A stretch of DNA of 64,000 bases. Origin: Tritrichomonas musculus (taxonomy: Eukaryota > Parabasalia > Tritrichomonadida > Tritrichomonadidae). The DNA lies in the NCBI GenBank assembly GCA_039105265.1, contig JAPFFF010000002.1:9362001-9426000 (forward strand). The letters run 5' to 3'. Every line of letters starts with the position of its first letter. Positions within the stretch are counted from its first letter, which is position 1. Shown here one piece after another: positions 1-10,479 of the stretch. The position numbers and the translations under genes were made by a program. Below the pieces are notes generated by a model. That model searched no databases. It had not been told where the DNA came from and saw only the letters and a list, made by a program, of their open reading frames with translations.

Positions 1-1662
1 AAGTTGAAAATAGTGAATTGATTTGTCAATGTCAGGAGCAATAAATTTGCCTTCACTATAAATGTATCCTAAATTTTTTTGAGCATTAACTTGGTTTAGA
101 TCTGAAGCACGTGAGAAATATTTAATTGCAGTATTAATATCAAACATTCCATTTGTTTCATATATATAAATCATACCAAGTAATAAAAATGCTACTGGAT
201 GGTTTTGTTCACCAGCAAGTAAATAATATTTAATTGCTTTTTCAATATTGTGAGGTACATATTTTCCCATATCATAAAGTAAACCCAGCCAAAAAAGAGC
301 ATTTACGTCATCATTGTTTTTTCTATTTAAAAAATAATTAGGATTTGGTTCTTTATATATACAAATATTACTTCTAAACGTTATTACAATTAGGTCAAGT
401 AATGGATAATTATTTTTTTTAGATGGATGAATCGAAAAAAATTCTTCAAATATATCATTAATATTTGGACGATTTCTGGGGTTTTCTGCAGTACTTTTGC
501 AAATGATTTGTGAAAATTCATTTTTTTCATTAAATATAAATGAAATAATTTTTCCAAGTGAGTAAACATCACTTTCAAATGAAAATATTCTATCACTACT
601 AATTTCTGGTGCCGCAAAATATTCAGAAGAATCTGTAGATTTTGGATGATCATTTGATTCAGAATTATTTGGAATTAGTCTATCAAAATCAATCAAAACC
701 ACATTTTTATTAACATCAACAATGATATTATCTACCTTCAAATCTCTATATATTAGCTTACAATAGTGGAAATACATGAATACATGATATAAATTAAAGA
801 TGATATTTATTTTCTCATCATGAGTTAAATTTATTTTGTTGATATTTGTCAATGTTGTTCCATTTATAAATTCAATTACAATGTAATTCCCTTCTTCACC
901 TATTCCATAAAATTTGGGCATAAATGGATGTCTATATTTTACGTAATTCATATATTCACGTTCCATTAAATACTTACATTGTGAATCATTCTCATTTGAT
1001 TTTTTGATTACTAGTAATTTTTCATCATTTATATAATATATCAAAAAGCATGTAAATATATTTGAAGCTCCAACAACTCGTAGTGTCACAAATTCACTTT
1101 CTTTAAATAAACGTGGTGCATATTGAATTTCATAATCAACGATAAATTGATTTACTCTATCCGTTGTCAATTCTAAATAGCCTTTTTGGATCAAATAGCC
1201 TGATACGCATGAAACTGTCATATTCCACAATTTTAAAAATGGTTTTTGGTCTTTGGAAAGCCTGAACCTTTGATTTAATGATTGGATCTCATCCAGAAAA
1301 AATGAATTTGGTTCAATTTCACGATTATTCACTGTAATTTTTTCTTTGACTAAAGATTTTGTGTCTGATATAAAGCAAACAGGCAAATTAGGATTGGAAG
1401 ATATTATTATATCAAGTATAAAAATCGAAGATTGTTCAATAAATAAAAGTGCCTTTTCTATTCCAATGATAATATAATTTTGATTTTCTTGTTTATTGAT
1501 TTGTTCGTTTTGATAAATTAAGAGTAATTTCGTTTTTTTTATATTATTCTCAATCTTCTTTAATTCGTCTTCATTTGAAATAAAATAAAATGTATAATCT
1601 TTATTAAATCCGTTAAGAGAGGAAATTATTGAAAGTTCTTGGTTTTTTACGAGATTTCTCAT
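1..1662 (-). CDS. Protein kinase with Sel1 repeats (3' end beyond window)
   Basis: The frame is open without a stop from the ATG at 1662 to base 1, giving at least 554 residues; the C-terminus lies outside the window. An N-terminal region of about 190 residues is unrecognised. A kinase-like domain follows, with a candidate ATP-binding lysine in VIKKS (K220), YRDLKVDN at about 305 in place of HRDLKxxN, DFD (325-327) in place of DFG, and an AAPE motif. From about residue 440, Sel1/TPR-like helical repeats begin (LFWLGLLYD, AIKYYLLAGEQNHP, ALKYF-type segments). Kinase-Sel1 fusions are an expanded family in trichomonads and are inferred to be signalling scaffolds. The changed catalytic and Mg-binding motifs suggest low or no activity. 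The 1769-residue gene next to it on the same strand has the same architecture. Confidence 0.85.
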   Translation of the reverse strand, partial: MRNLVKNQELSIISSLNGFNKDYTFYFISNEDELKKIENNIKKTKLLLIYQNEQINKQENQNYIIIGIEKALLFIEQSSIFILDIIISSNPNLPVCFISDTKSLVKEKITVNNREIEPNSFFLDEIQSLNQRFRLSKDQKPFLKLWNMTVSCVSGYLIQKGYLELTTDRVNQFIVDYEIQYAPRLFKESEFVTLRVVGASNIFTCFLIYYINDEKLLVIKKSNENDSQCKYLMEREYMNYVKYRHPFMPKFYGIGEEGNYIVIEFINGTTLTNINKINLTHDEKINIIFNLYHVFMYFHYCKLIYRDLKVDNIIVDVNKNVVLIDFDRLIPNNSESNDHPKSTDSSEYFAAPEISSDRIFSFESDVYSLGKIISFIFNEKNEFSQIICKSTAENPRNRPNINDIFEEFFSIHPSKKNNYPLLDLIVITFRSNICIYKEPNPNYFLNRKNNDDVNALFWLGLLYDMGKYVPHNIEKAIKYYLLAGEQNHPVAFLLLGMIYIYETNGMFDINTAIKYFSRASDLNQVNAQKNLGYIYSEGKFIAPDIDKSIHYFQL

Positions 1663-2455
1663 TATGAAAACTTTTGATGATATTCTTATTACTATTGAAA
1701 TTTTTCATGACATTCAAAAATTTGAAGTCTATATAAATATTCTATGAGCTCTCTCAAAAATCAAATTTTATAAAATTTTGAAATAAATTTGAATTTATAT
1801 GTAACTGATTATATTTATAATTTAAAAGTTATCTATTTACTATTAATGCAACTGATAATAACAAATTTTTGAAAAAAATATAACCTTATTTAGACAATAG
1901 ATGATGATTTTAATTAAAAAATTTTTTCTTCTATATTAGTAATTAATTATATTTGTAATTACTTTTATCTGCATTTATACAAATATTTCTAAATAAAATA
2001 GCATGTGATGTACATATAAAAAAATTCGTTAATGTGAATATACCCACTAATGCGTCAAAGGTAATATAATATGATTTTTAATTAGACAATGAGAATGAAT
2101 CAGATCTCAGTCGAAATAAAGTTAATGAAAAAGCCAAAGAATTTGTTAAATGATTTGTTTTTGAACCTTTAATTTGGCTTCAAGAGCAATAAAAGGCACA
2201 GTCGAATTAGATTATTGGCGAATTCTTATGAAAATGTCTGCATACTGAATTGGTTCTTGATCAATTAAATGAAAAATCAAAAATTTTATTGAATAAAATT
2301 GAATATTTAGTTGATCATTAGGAGTTTAAATCCAAAATTATATCAATTAATGGCCTTTTATAATGATTTTTAATAATTAAAAATGTAATTTATATCAAAT
2401 GTCATCAAAACTTTGATCTCTTCTAATTCCTGGCAAAATAAAGGAAATTTTTTCA
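1663..2455. other. AT-rich spacer
   Basis: No open frame of useful length or recognisable protein similarity was found here. The segment around 2080-2340 has slightly more mixed composition and may be worn coding sequence, but I could not match it to any family. Confidence 0.5.
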
Positions 2456-2870
2456 ATGCAATTTTTTATTATTCATAAATACTGCTATATTTATTTAATA
2501 ATTTATTTTGAATTGATCTTTAGATTTTTTATTTCTCTCAATTTTATGACAACAGTTGAGCGGTTAACCCTATATATAAACTTTTTAAATTCTAGTAAAA
2601 TCGAAAAAATTCTACTCATTTTCAAAAAATCACGAATACAGACATAGAAGCCAAATACCAACAGTATTTTCAGCCAGAAATTCAGCCATATATCAATGAT
2701 AAATGGCTCCCAAAATATGATCCGAAAAATTGGAAATTTTGATATAATAATTTATAATACAGCATTATATTTGGCAGTTGAAAAAGAAAACATTGAAATC
2801 ATCAAACTTTTATTAACGAATGACAATCTTGACATTAATCTTGGATATATTTTTCATACTTTTTTATAAA
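2456..2870 (+). pseudogene. Decayed DUF3447/ankyrin protein relic
   Basis: Three pieces in different frames resemble the DUF3447/ankyrin genes at 25984-24743 and 47768-48895. The stretch at 2641-2745 encodes YFQPEIQPYINDKWLPKYD, matching the YFAPEISAFKDKNWFPKHD type of segment. After in-frame stops, 2756-2850 encodes an ankyrin repeat (TALYLAVEKENIEIIKLLL then LDINLGY) almost identical to the fragments at 23442-23633 and 24205-24396. The middle third of the normal protein is missing, so this is a deleted, frameshifted copy of a host gene. It is most likely not expressed as a protein. Confidence 0.7.
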
Positions 2871-2879
2871 ATTGAAAAC

Positions 2880-2933
2880 TATATAATTCAATTGCATTCA
2901 AAATCAAATCTTTCAATATCATTCAAAATTATA
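2880..2933 (+). repeat. Two to three units of the 25-bp DUF3447-associated repeat
   Basis: Directly after the ankyrin relic come degenerate units such as ATTCAAAATCAAATCTTTCA. They match, in the same transcriptional orientation, the 25-bp unit of the large array at 22888-24827. Repeat and ankyrin segment are therefore linked at two loci 20 kb apart. Confidence 0.6.
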
Positions 2934-5900
2934 TCAATTAATTAAATTATCTTCAAGAGAAAGTCCTTCATAAAATAATTCATTTATATCTTTTCCACTA
3001 AATTTATTATTTTCTTCTCGTTTATTGTGATCATTTTCTATATTAATTCGTCCAAATAATATAGAATATGGAGGTACCAAGAGAATTTCTTTCATATTTT
3101 GAATAATTTCGTTAATTTCTTTAATAAATAATTCTTTAAATTTGGGAAATTTAAAAATATAATCAAACAATTCATCAGGACTGTTAAATATAATATCATC
3201 TGAAATGAATATATCATTTTCAATTTGGATGGTTTCATTTATAACTAATTCTTCAAAATTTAATTTATTTTTTGGGATTTTCAAATTCCTTGATTTAGGA
3301 TCATTAAAAATTGTCTTAAGAATAATGTTTTGATTATATTTGTTGTTTGGGTTATGGCCAGAAATTTGTTTTTTTATACCAAAATTATTTTTGATTTGTC
3401 GTGTAAAATTAAACAATGGATAATTAAAGATAAAAAATCTAAGATATGAAAAATTGCTTTCTGTTTCATTTGTATTGAATATAAAATGAAATTTATGTGT
3501 CATGTTTGGACCATTTAAAATGAGATTTGAGAATGATCTGACAAAATATTTTTTGGATTCTTCAAAATTTGATAATTCAAAATAATATTGAAAAAGTTTT
3601 AAATTCGTAAAACAAATGATAAAAGTTTTAGATATTTCAAGTCTTTTATCATAATGACAACAATTTTTAAATATCAATTTTTCTTTTTCATGTTCTGATG
3701 CTTTGATATAATAATAGATTGATTCTTCTTTTTTTCCTTCTTTTTCTTTCAGATAACCAATATTATATTCAGCCAAAGCAAAATTATTACTTGAAGATTT
3801 TTCATAATTATGTTGGGCGTATTCGACATTATTTAAATAAAATTGATGTAATAAACCATAATTATTTTGAGCGAATTGGTATTCTCCAAATGTAGCTTCT
3901 TTAATATATGCTTCTGCTTTTTCTATATCTTCATATTGCGTGATATAAATTAAACCTATGTCATTTTTTGAAACGCAATTGTAATAATTATTATATTTAG
4001 TTAAAAAAGTAAATGAATCTTCATTTAAATTATAGAATGCAAATTTATAAAAATGAATTTTTTGGCATTTCAAAAAATATTGAATTGCTTTATCATTTTC
4101 AATTTTGAAAACATCACCAGTTGAAAACATGCAACCCAATTTAAAGCATGCTTCAGGATGATTTAAATTAGATGCTAATTTATAATATTGATAAGCCATA
4201 TAATAATCTCGTTTCACACCTTCTCCATTAAAATACATATCTCCTAAGTATAAAAAGGCTTCAGGATTATTTTGTTGTGATGATAATTCAAAATATTTTT
4301 TTGCTCTCAAATAATCTTTTTCAACGCCATGACCTTGATAGTATAAGTATCCAATATTAAATAAACCAAGAGTGTTATTTGATTTAGCTGATCGTTCATA
4401 ATAATATTTTGCCTTTTGGTAATCTTTTTCAACATCAAATCCATTGTAATATATATTGCCCAGCCCTAAAAATCCATTTGAATTGTTTTGATCTGCAGAT
4501 GATTCATAATATTTTCTTGCACGTAAATAATCTTTTGGAATATCATATCCATCATAATATAGATTTCCAAGATAGTAAAATGTGTTTGAATTATTACTTT
4601 CTAATAACCTTTCATACGTTCGTTTTGCTTTCAAAGTGTTTCTTTCTACACCATCGCCAAAATAATAAAGATTGGCAATAAAATTATAAGCTTCATAGTT
4701 ATCATTCTTTTCCAAAGATAATTTATAATATTTATATGCTGTTGAATAATTTTGCTCAACACCATTACCAAAGTAAAAAAGATGTCCTAAAAAGGAATAA
4801 GCATCTTTATTTGGACATTGTTCTTTAAATTCTTTATTATATATTTGAATATTTTCTCCAAAAACTAAATCATTTAAAAGTGATTTTTGTTCTTTATAAA
4901 TTTCATTATAATCATTAATTTTATTATGATTGTTTTTTGGTTTTTTATATAAATCATTGCAATATTTGGATGTCATATCTCGTGGAACACTACATTCAAA
5001 TAAGATACTTGCTAAACCTATTTGATATTCATAACAACATATTGTGGCTGCAATTATAGAGTATTTCAGTGATTGTATGGATTTAACACCGGGATATTCA
5101 TTACTAAATTTACCATTTAAAAAAAAATACCCTAACTTAAGAAAAGCTTTTGCCTTTTTTACTTTTGTATATAATTCATTATTTTTTATGACTTTAGAAA
5201 TACTTTGTTTCATCCTTTCACAAATAATTGGTAATTTATCTATTTCTTTTGTATTTCTTAGCAGCGAATTTAATTTATTTATTTCAGCTAATGAAATATT
5301 TATGCTCTTTTGATAAAAATAATCAGAATTATTTTGATTATCAAATAGTTCATGAATTTTTTTAGCTTTTTTAAAATCTTCATTTAAACTACCATATTCT
5401 GAAAATTCTCTTACATCTGAAGTTTTTTCCAAACTAGAAAGAATTTCAATTGATTTAGGAGAGAGTGGGCTTGTTTTGAATGATTTGATTTCATTTATCA
5501 AAATTGATTCCTCATATAATATTTTGGCTCTAAGATAATTTTTTTCAACACCCAGGCCAAAACAATAAATATTCCCTAAACTAGTAAAAGCATCAGGATT
5601 ATTTTGTTTCGCTGATAACTCATAGAATTTCTTAGCTTTTTGAATATTTTTAACAACACCTTGGCCATTATAATATATATCTCCTAGTTTTAATAAAGCT
5701 TCAGGATTATTTAATTTGGCAGATAATTCATAATACTTCTTTGCTTTTTTATAATTTGGTTTAATATCAACTCCATTCGAATAAATATCTCCTAGTCTCA
5801 AAGATGCTTCTGAATTATCTAACTTTGAAGAGATCTTGAAAAATTTAATAGCTATTTTAATACACGGTAAAATTCTTTCACAGTTGTGATATAAATCTCC

Positions 5901-8243
5901 TAATAAACTGATTGGATTAAAAATATCTTTTTTATTCAATTTTAATAATGCATCATATCTTTTCACTTGGTTATAATTGCTAATAATGTTTTCGGGAGAT
6001 ATGTCAATATTTATGAATTGGTCCATACTTATTTCAAAATTTAAATAATAAAATTCATCTCTATAAAGAATATTATCATTATCAGAAAGATTATTGAGTA
6101 TTCTTAAATAAAAGTTTTTATTTTTTCCTTCTAATTTTCCTTCAAAGTTTTGTGGAAGATGAAATCTTATTTTATAATAAGATTCATATAATTTTTTGGC
6201 TTTTGCCCAATCAGTATTTATTATTTGGCCTAAAAAATAAATATTTCCTAATTGTAAAAAAGCAAATGGATTGTTTAAATCCGCAGATAATTGATAATAT
6301 TTTATTGCAAGTTCATAATATTTAATATTATAATAATAATTTCCTAAATTAAACAATGCTATGGAGTTATTTTTATAAGCTGATTGTTCATAATATTCTT
6401 TTGCTCTTCGATAATTTTGTTTAATTCCTTTTCCAAAATAAAAAATATTTCCTAATTGTAAAAGTGCAAAAGAATTATTTTGTTCCCCTGCTTTTTTGTA
6501 ATAATACCTGGCTTTATAATAATCCTGTTTATAAAAACCAAAATAATAAAAATGTCCAAGATTTAAAAAAAGTGAAGAATAGTTTTTTTCATTGACCAAA
6601 TGTAACAAATCACTAAAATAAAAAACATTAGAAATGTGGAAAAAACTTTTTTTTGGGAGAAATATGCATCTTTCTACTATAAAATCAATTATAGTAGAAT
6701 TATCAACAATAACAGTTTCATTTTTTAACAGAATATTCTCAAAATAATAAAATGAATCAAATTCGTCGTTTAAAATTTTATTGATACTTGAAACACTTGG
6801 CCTTTTATTTGGATCATCTTTAACGCACGAATAATAAAGATTTCGAATATTATTAGATGCACTCGATAAAGGTAAAAATTGAATATTATTAGTACTAGAA
6901 TTATTATTAGGATTTTTCTTTTCATATAAAAAATAAATGATTTGCCCAAAAGAAAATATATCTGTTGGATATGATGTACATTCTCCTTGATATTGTTCTG
7001 GGGATGTGTACAAAAGAGATCCAATATCATTAGTGAAAAAAGAACTGTTTTCATTTTCACAACAAGGATGACGTATTGTTTCAAAGTCAGAAATATATGG
7101 TAGAAAATTATGATCAATAAGTATATTAGATGGTTTGAGATCTCGATGAATAAGTTTTTGCGATTGAAGATATTCAATTCCTCTAAAAATTCGGCATATT
7201 GTTAGCAAAGAATATAATTCTGAATATTGGCATTTATTTGATGTAATGTAAGAAGAAAGTGTACCATTACTCATATATTCATATACAACTCCAATAATTT
7301 GTTCTTTCTCTTTTATAAATCCATAAAAAGGAACAAAACAATGATGATGATAGTTTTTACAAAAATCAATTTCATGATTGATTTTCGCATCAGGATAAAT
7401 TATTTTTATCATGAATATATGAAAGCTTTTGCAATGAATACCTAATCTATATTGTGCATTCTGGTTATTATGCAATATTCTCAAAAAAATAAAGTCTTTT
7501 TCTTTGAATTCTTGATATCGTTTTTCATCATATTGAAAATTTACGGATTTGCTTAAATCGTCAATAAAACTTGTCAAATTGTCATATTTGGTATTGATTA
7601 TTTTAGTTATTTGCTTTTTATCTGCTGGATTAATGTACTGATTCATAAAAAATGTCTGATCTCTATAGAAATATGATGGATAAAAAAATCTTCGTATAAT
7701 ATAGCCGGCAATTGATGGTAATGTGTATCTAACAAATTCATTTTTCTTGATTTCATATAGAAAATTTGAACAAAAAATGTTAATTTCTTCTTTTGCTTCA
7801 TTCTCTTCAGTTGTTTCATTATCGTTTTCTATAATCGTGGTAACATTAAGTATCGAAATTTGCCCTTCTTTTAGCTTTTGGAAGATTTTTCTGATCATTT
7901 GACGATTTATTCTTTCAATAATTAAGCATTCTCCTTCAGTACATATTATTACATTTATTAATTCTGAACATAATTCTAGATTTGAATGTAATTTAAAGAA
8001 ATTTTTTTTATTTGGTAATTGATAATGATATATTAAAAATTTTGGATTTTTTAAGTGGCTAAATAAAAAATCTTCAATATTACTTCTATTTTCATCGTAA
8101 TCATTGCTTGTTTCGCTTTGATCGTTACACAAAAAGTATAAATAGTTGAATTTGGAATATAAATTCAGAATAGATTCATTCCTTATACTACTTAGCATAC
8201 ACTCATATGTCTGTGGAATTTTGAGAAAAGAAATCTTGCTCAT
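2934..8243 (-). CDS. Large kinase-like protein with about 18 Sel1 repeats
   Basis: A 1769-residue protein starting at ATG 8243. Residues 1-230 are unrecognised. The kinase-like domain spans about 250-500, with lysine K280 in FMIKII, a canonical HRDLKPSN (H366-N373), DFE (386-388) where DFG is expected, and SPE instead of APE. Sel1/TPR-like repeats of about 36 residues then run from about 560 to 1530. Good examples read LGNIYYNG..V.KDY.KAKYYYERSA.SNN, with degenerate repeats between blocks. The C-terminal 150 residues are unrecognised. No signal peptide or membrane segment is evident, so it is probably cytosolic. Sel1 arrays bind proteins, so a scaffold that assembles a complex around a weak or inactive kinase is the likeliest role. 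It shares strand and architecture with the gene at the left edge, which suggests local duplication. Confidence 0.9.
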   Translation of the reverse strand: MSKISFLKIPQTYECMLSSIRNESILNLYSKFNYLYFLCNDQSETSNDYDENRSNIEDFLFSHLKNPKFLIYHYQLPNKKNFFKLHSNLELCSELINVIICTEGECLIIERINRQMIRKIFQKLKEGQISILNVTTIIENDNETTEENEAKEEINIFCSNFLYEIKKNEFVRYTLPSIAGYIIRRFFYPSYFYRDQTFFMNQYINPADKKQITKIINTKYDNLTSFIDDLSKSVNFQYDEKRYQEFKEKDFIFLRILHNNQNAQYRLGIHCKSFHIFMIKIIYPDAKINHEIDFCKNYHHHCFVPFYGFIKEKEQIIGVVYEYMSNGTLSSYITSNKCQYSELYSLLTICRIFRGIEYLQSQKLIHRDLKPSNILIDHNFLPYISDFETIRHPCCENENSSFFTNDIGSLLYTSPEQYQGECTSYPTDIFSFGQIIYFLYEKKNPNNNSSTNNIQFLPLSSASNNIRNLYYSCVKDDPNKRPSVSSINKILNDEFDSFYYFENILLKNETVIVDNSTIIDFIVERCIFLPKKSFFHISNVFYFSDLLHLVNEKNYSSLFLNLGHFYYFGFYKQDYYKARYYYKKAGEQNNSFALLQLGNIFYFGKGIKQNYRRAKEYYEQSAYKNNSIALFNLGNYYYNIKYYELAIKYYQLSADLNNPFAFLQLGNIYFLGQIINTDWAKAKKLYESYYKIRFHLPQNFEGKLEGKNKNFYLRILNNLSDNDNILYRDEFYYLNFEISMDQFINIDISPENIISNYNQVKRYDALLKLNKKDIFNPISLLGDLYHNCERILPCIKIAIKFFKISSKLDNSEASLRLGDIYSNGVDIKPNYKKAKKYYELSAKLNNPEALLKLGDIYYNGQGVVKNIQKAKKFYELSAKQNNPDAFTSLGNIYCFGLGVEKNYLRAKILYEESILINEIKSFKTSPLSPKSIEILSSLEKTSDVREFSEYGSLNEDFKKAKKIHELFDNQNNSDYFYQKSINISLAEINKLNSLLRNTKEIDKLPIICERMKQSISKVIKNNELYTKVKKAKAFLKLGYFFLNGKFSNEYPGVKSIQSLKYSIIAATICCYEYQIGLASILFECSVPRDMTSKYCNDLYKKPKNNHNKINDYNEIYKEQKSLLNDLVFGENIQIYNKEFKEQCPNKDAYSFLGHLFYFGNGVEQNYSTAYKYYKLSLEKNDNYEAYNFIANLYYFGDGVERNTLKAKRTYERLLESNNSNTFYYLGNLYYDGYDIPKDYLRARKYYESSADQNNSNGFLGLGNIYYNGFDVEKDYQKAKYYYERSAKSNNTLGLFNIGYLYYQGHGVEKDYLRAKKYFELSSQQNNPEAFLYLGDMYFNGEGVKRDYYMAYQYYKLASNLNHPEACFKLGCMFSTGDVFKIENDKAIQYFLKCQKIHFYKFAFYNLNEDSFTFLTKYNNYYNCVSKNDIGLIYITQYEDIEKAEAYIKEATFGEYQFAQNNYGLLHQFYLNNVEYAQHNYEKSSSNNFALAEYNIGYLKEKEGKKEESIYYYIKASEHEKEKLIFKNCCHYDKRLEISKTFIICFTNLKLFQYYFELSNFEESKKYFVRSFSNLILNGPNMTHKFHFIFNTNETESNFSYLRFFIFNYPLFNFTRQIKNNFGIKKQISGHNPNNKYNQNIILKTIFNDPKSRNLKIPKNKLNFEELVINETIQIENDIFISDDIIFNSPDELFDYIFKFPKFKELFIKEINEIIQNMKEILLVPPYSILFGRINIENDHNKREENNKFSGKDINELFYEGLSLEDNLIN

Positions 8244-8976
8244 TTTCTTGTAGCTATTGAGATTAAAAATTTTATGCTAAGGGTGCTTTTCCCTCAATTT
8301 TTTTTAAAAAAAAAGAATGCAGATATACAAATAAATATAAAGTATTTTAAAATATATTTATATAATATAAAATATATAATGGTATTTAAAAAATATATTG
8401 AATAAAATATATATTAATAATCTTTTGTTTCAAGATTTTTTATAATTAAGAGTTTTTTGTAAGCCTTGGTTTTTGTATTTACAATTGTATACAACTTGTC
8501 CGTTTAAAAATTACAATTGTAATTACAATTGTAAATACGTTATTTTCTCTATATTAGTTTTTTATTTTTATCTTGATCTACAATTATTTTTTTATATTAA
8601 AAATGTTTTTAATAATTTAAAAATAAAAAGATAAAATAGTAAAATGTTTTTCAAATTAAATAATATTATTTTTGATTCTTCATAAAATAAAAAAAAATTT
8701 ATTCGCATTCAAAAAGTTTCCTTAATACTACAAATCAAAAAATCGTTATTTTACGAAAAAAGACGTTAAAAAGACGTTTATAGTACTTGTGATGTAAAAA
8801 AAATAAGGCCTAGTTTTTTGACACATAGAAATACATCCATAATTAAGTATATTGATTTCAGTGAGAATAAATAAAGAATACTCATTGTAGGAATAAAAAG
8901 ATAATTCAATATAGAATATTTCTGAGCAAATTTATACAAAAAAAAAAAAAAAACGTTTTTAAAAAATCAAAAAAAT
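8244..8976. other. AT-rich spacer with AT palindromes
   Basis: No gene is visible. The stretch 8480-8540 has overlapping palindromes built on ACAATTGTA, and a run of A residues lies at 8940-8953 beside the tRNA gene. The 5' leader of the minus-strand kinase at 8243 must lie at the left of this spacer. Confidence 0.5.
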
Positions 8977-9048
8977 GTCCAAGGACGGAATCGAACCGCC
9001 ATAAGATCTGTGTTAGAGATCCATTCTAACCATTAAATTACTCAGACT
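8977..9048 (-). tRNA. tRNA-Val (anticodon AAC)
   Basis: A 72-nt cloverleaf folds on the minus strand. The acceptor arms GTCTGAG and CTTGGAC pair over seven positions, including two G-U pairs. The D stem is ATTT/GAAT. The anticodon stem GATCT/AGATC is perfect, with loop CTAACAC, giving AAC. The T arm is GGCGG-TTCGATT-CCGTC. The discriminator base is A. No intron is present and CCA is not encoded, as usual in eukaryotes. A T-rich run follows the 3' end on the transcribed strand and could act as the RNA polymerase III terminator. Confidence 0.93.
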
Positions 9049-9148
9049 CTCTTGCAAATATACTATTCAAAATTATTTAATTGAAAATATATAAAAATTA
9101 CTATTTATTAAATTACTATATTAAAATTAAACAAAATTAATAATTATT

Positions 9149-10447
9149 TTATAAGGCTTCTGGATCATCTTCTTCTTCCTTTTGTTCAGTTGAGTCTTTT
9201 TGTTCATCATCTTTATCATCACCATCATTTTCCTGTGGTTTTGGCTCATGAACACAAAAAGCAGAGAAAATAATGGCACAAAATGAAATGCATAAGAAGA
9301 AAATGAGAGCTCCAAACATTCCCATTCCATCTTTCATTGAAGGCCAGACCATGATGACGAGGAATGAAAAGATCCAATTAGCAGCTGTAACAATCATTGT
9401 GGCCATTGAACGAACATCATCATTGAAATATTCTGGGATAATGAACCAAGGAATTGGTCCCATTCCAAGTCCGAAACCTAATTGATATAAGAAGATACAT
9501 ATTAAAGGGAGAACGTTTGACCAATCGTATTTGACATTCAATGCGAAAATTAACAAGAAAACGCAAATCATACAGCAAGATATGATCATTGTTATTCTTC
9601 TTCCAATTTTATCAATAATCATGGCACCAACAAAAACTGCAATTAATTGGGCACAGCTTGCAATTCCAGCTTGATAATTTCCATCGATATCTAATCCAGA
9701 GTCATTCATAATATCAGACAAATTTGTCAAAATTGCGTTAATTCCACAAAATTGTTGGAACAACATCATCAAAATACCAGAACATAATCCAAAAGCGTAT
9801 TTCTTTTGCCATAAAGTTTCTTTTTTCTTTTCATGATCATTGTTCTTCATTTCTTCTTCGTCTTTGTTGATTTTTTCAACCGCCGGAGACTCTTCAACCA
9901 GCCAAATCAGGCAAGCTTGTAACGCACAGATAGCAGCTCCGATGTAATTCAAATCCATGTAGTTTAGAGAAGGAGCGATGAAATCGAAGAAGACCATACC
10001 AATTACGATACCGATTTGATTCAAGCTTCCAAAGAATCCGGTTGTTCCCTCTGGTGCAATTTCAACTAAATACATCGGATTGATTGACGAATAGGCGCCC
10101 ATTACGACTCCCAAAAATAATCTGATAACAATACCTGCCCAAATGTTTACTTTAGTGAGACAATTAAGTAGCCAGAAAACAACACCGAGGCAGGCACATG
10201 TAAAAACAACCTTCTTTCTTGAATTGTGGTATGCCTTCAGGAAGCCGACTGTTACAAATGGACCTGCAATTGCAAATAATGATGAAACTGAATTGTAAAA
10301 AGACCATTGTGCTGCATTATCTGATAATCCAAAGTGTTCTCTGATTTCTTTTCCTGTCGGTGATGGATAACACATGATAGTGCCAAATGTGATTGGACCC
10401 AATAAGAGAATCATTGCATAACCAAGTTCTTTAACACAAATATTCAT
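9149..10447 (-). CDS. MFS sugar transporter (GLUT/HXT-like)
   Basis: A 432-residue membrane protein with about 12 hydrophobic segments and hallmark sugar-porter motifs: EESPA (185-189) after TM6, QQFCGINAI (231-239) in TM7, DKIGRR (279-284) in the TM8-9 loop, and GPIPWF with a downstream E (330-339) in TM10. Residues 190-215 form the charged central loop. The C-terminal tail is unusually acidic and is predicted cytosolic. It probably moves hexose across the plasma membrane. Trichomonads ferment glucose and rely on such carriers. The frame is intact, base composition is richer in GC than the spacers, and a TCATTTTTT initiator lies 30 nt upstream. The substrate is inferred, not shown. Confidence 0.92.
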   Translation of the reverse strand: MNICVKELGYAMILLLGPITFGTIMCYPSPTGKEIREHFGLSDNAAQWSFYNSVSSLFAIAGPFVTVGFLKAYHNSRKKVVFTCACLGVVFWLLNCLTKVNIWAGIVIRLFLGVVMGAYSSINPMYLVEIAPEGTTGFFGSLNQIGIVIGMVFFDFIAPSLNYMDLNYIGAAICALQACLIWLVEESPAVEKINKDEEEMKNNDHEKKKETLWQKKYAFGLCSGILMMLFQQFCGINAILTNLSDIMNDSGLDIDGNYQAGIASCAQLIAVFVGAMIIDKIGRRITMIISCCMICVFLLIFALNVKYDWSNVLPLICIFLYQLGFGLGMGPIPWFIIPEYFNDDVRSMATMIVTAANWIFSFLVIMVWPSMKDGMGMFGALIFFLCISFCAIIFSAFCVHEPKPQENDGDDKDDEQKDSTEQKEEEDDPEAL

Positions 10448-10468
10448 TTGTTTTTTTGTTTTGTAAAT

Positions 10469-10479
10469 TTAAAAAATGA
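10469..10479 (-). promoter_or_regulatory. Initiator-like motif of the sugar transporter
   Basis: The minus strand reads TCATTTTTTAA, which fits the trichomonad initiator TCA(+1)YW, with the putative +1 A 30 nt before the ATG. The same word precedes several other genes here. Confidence 0.45.
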
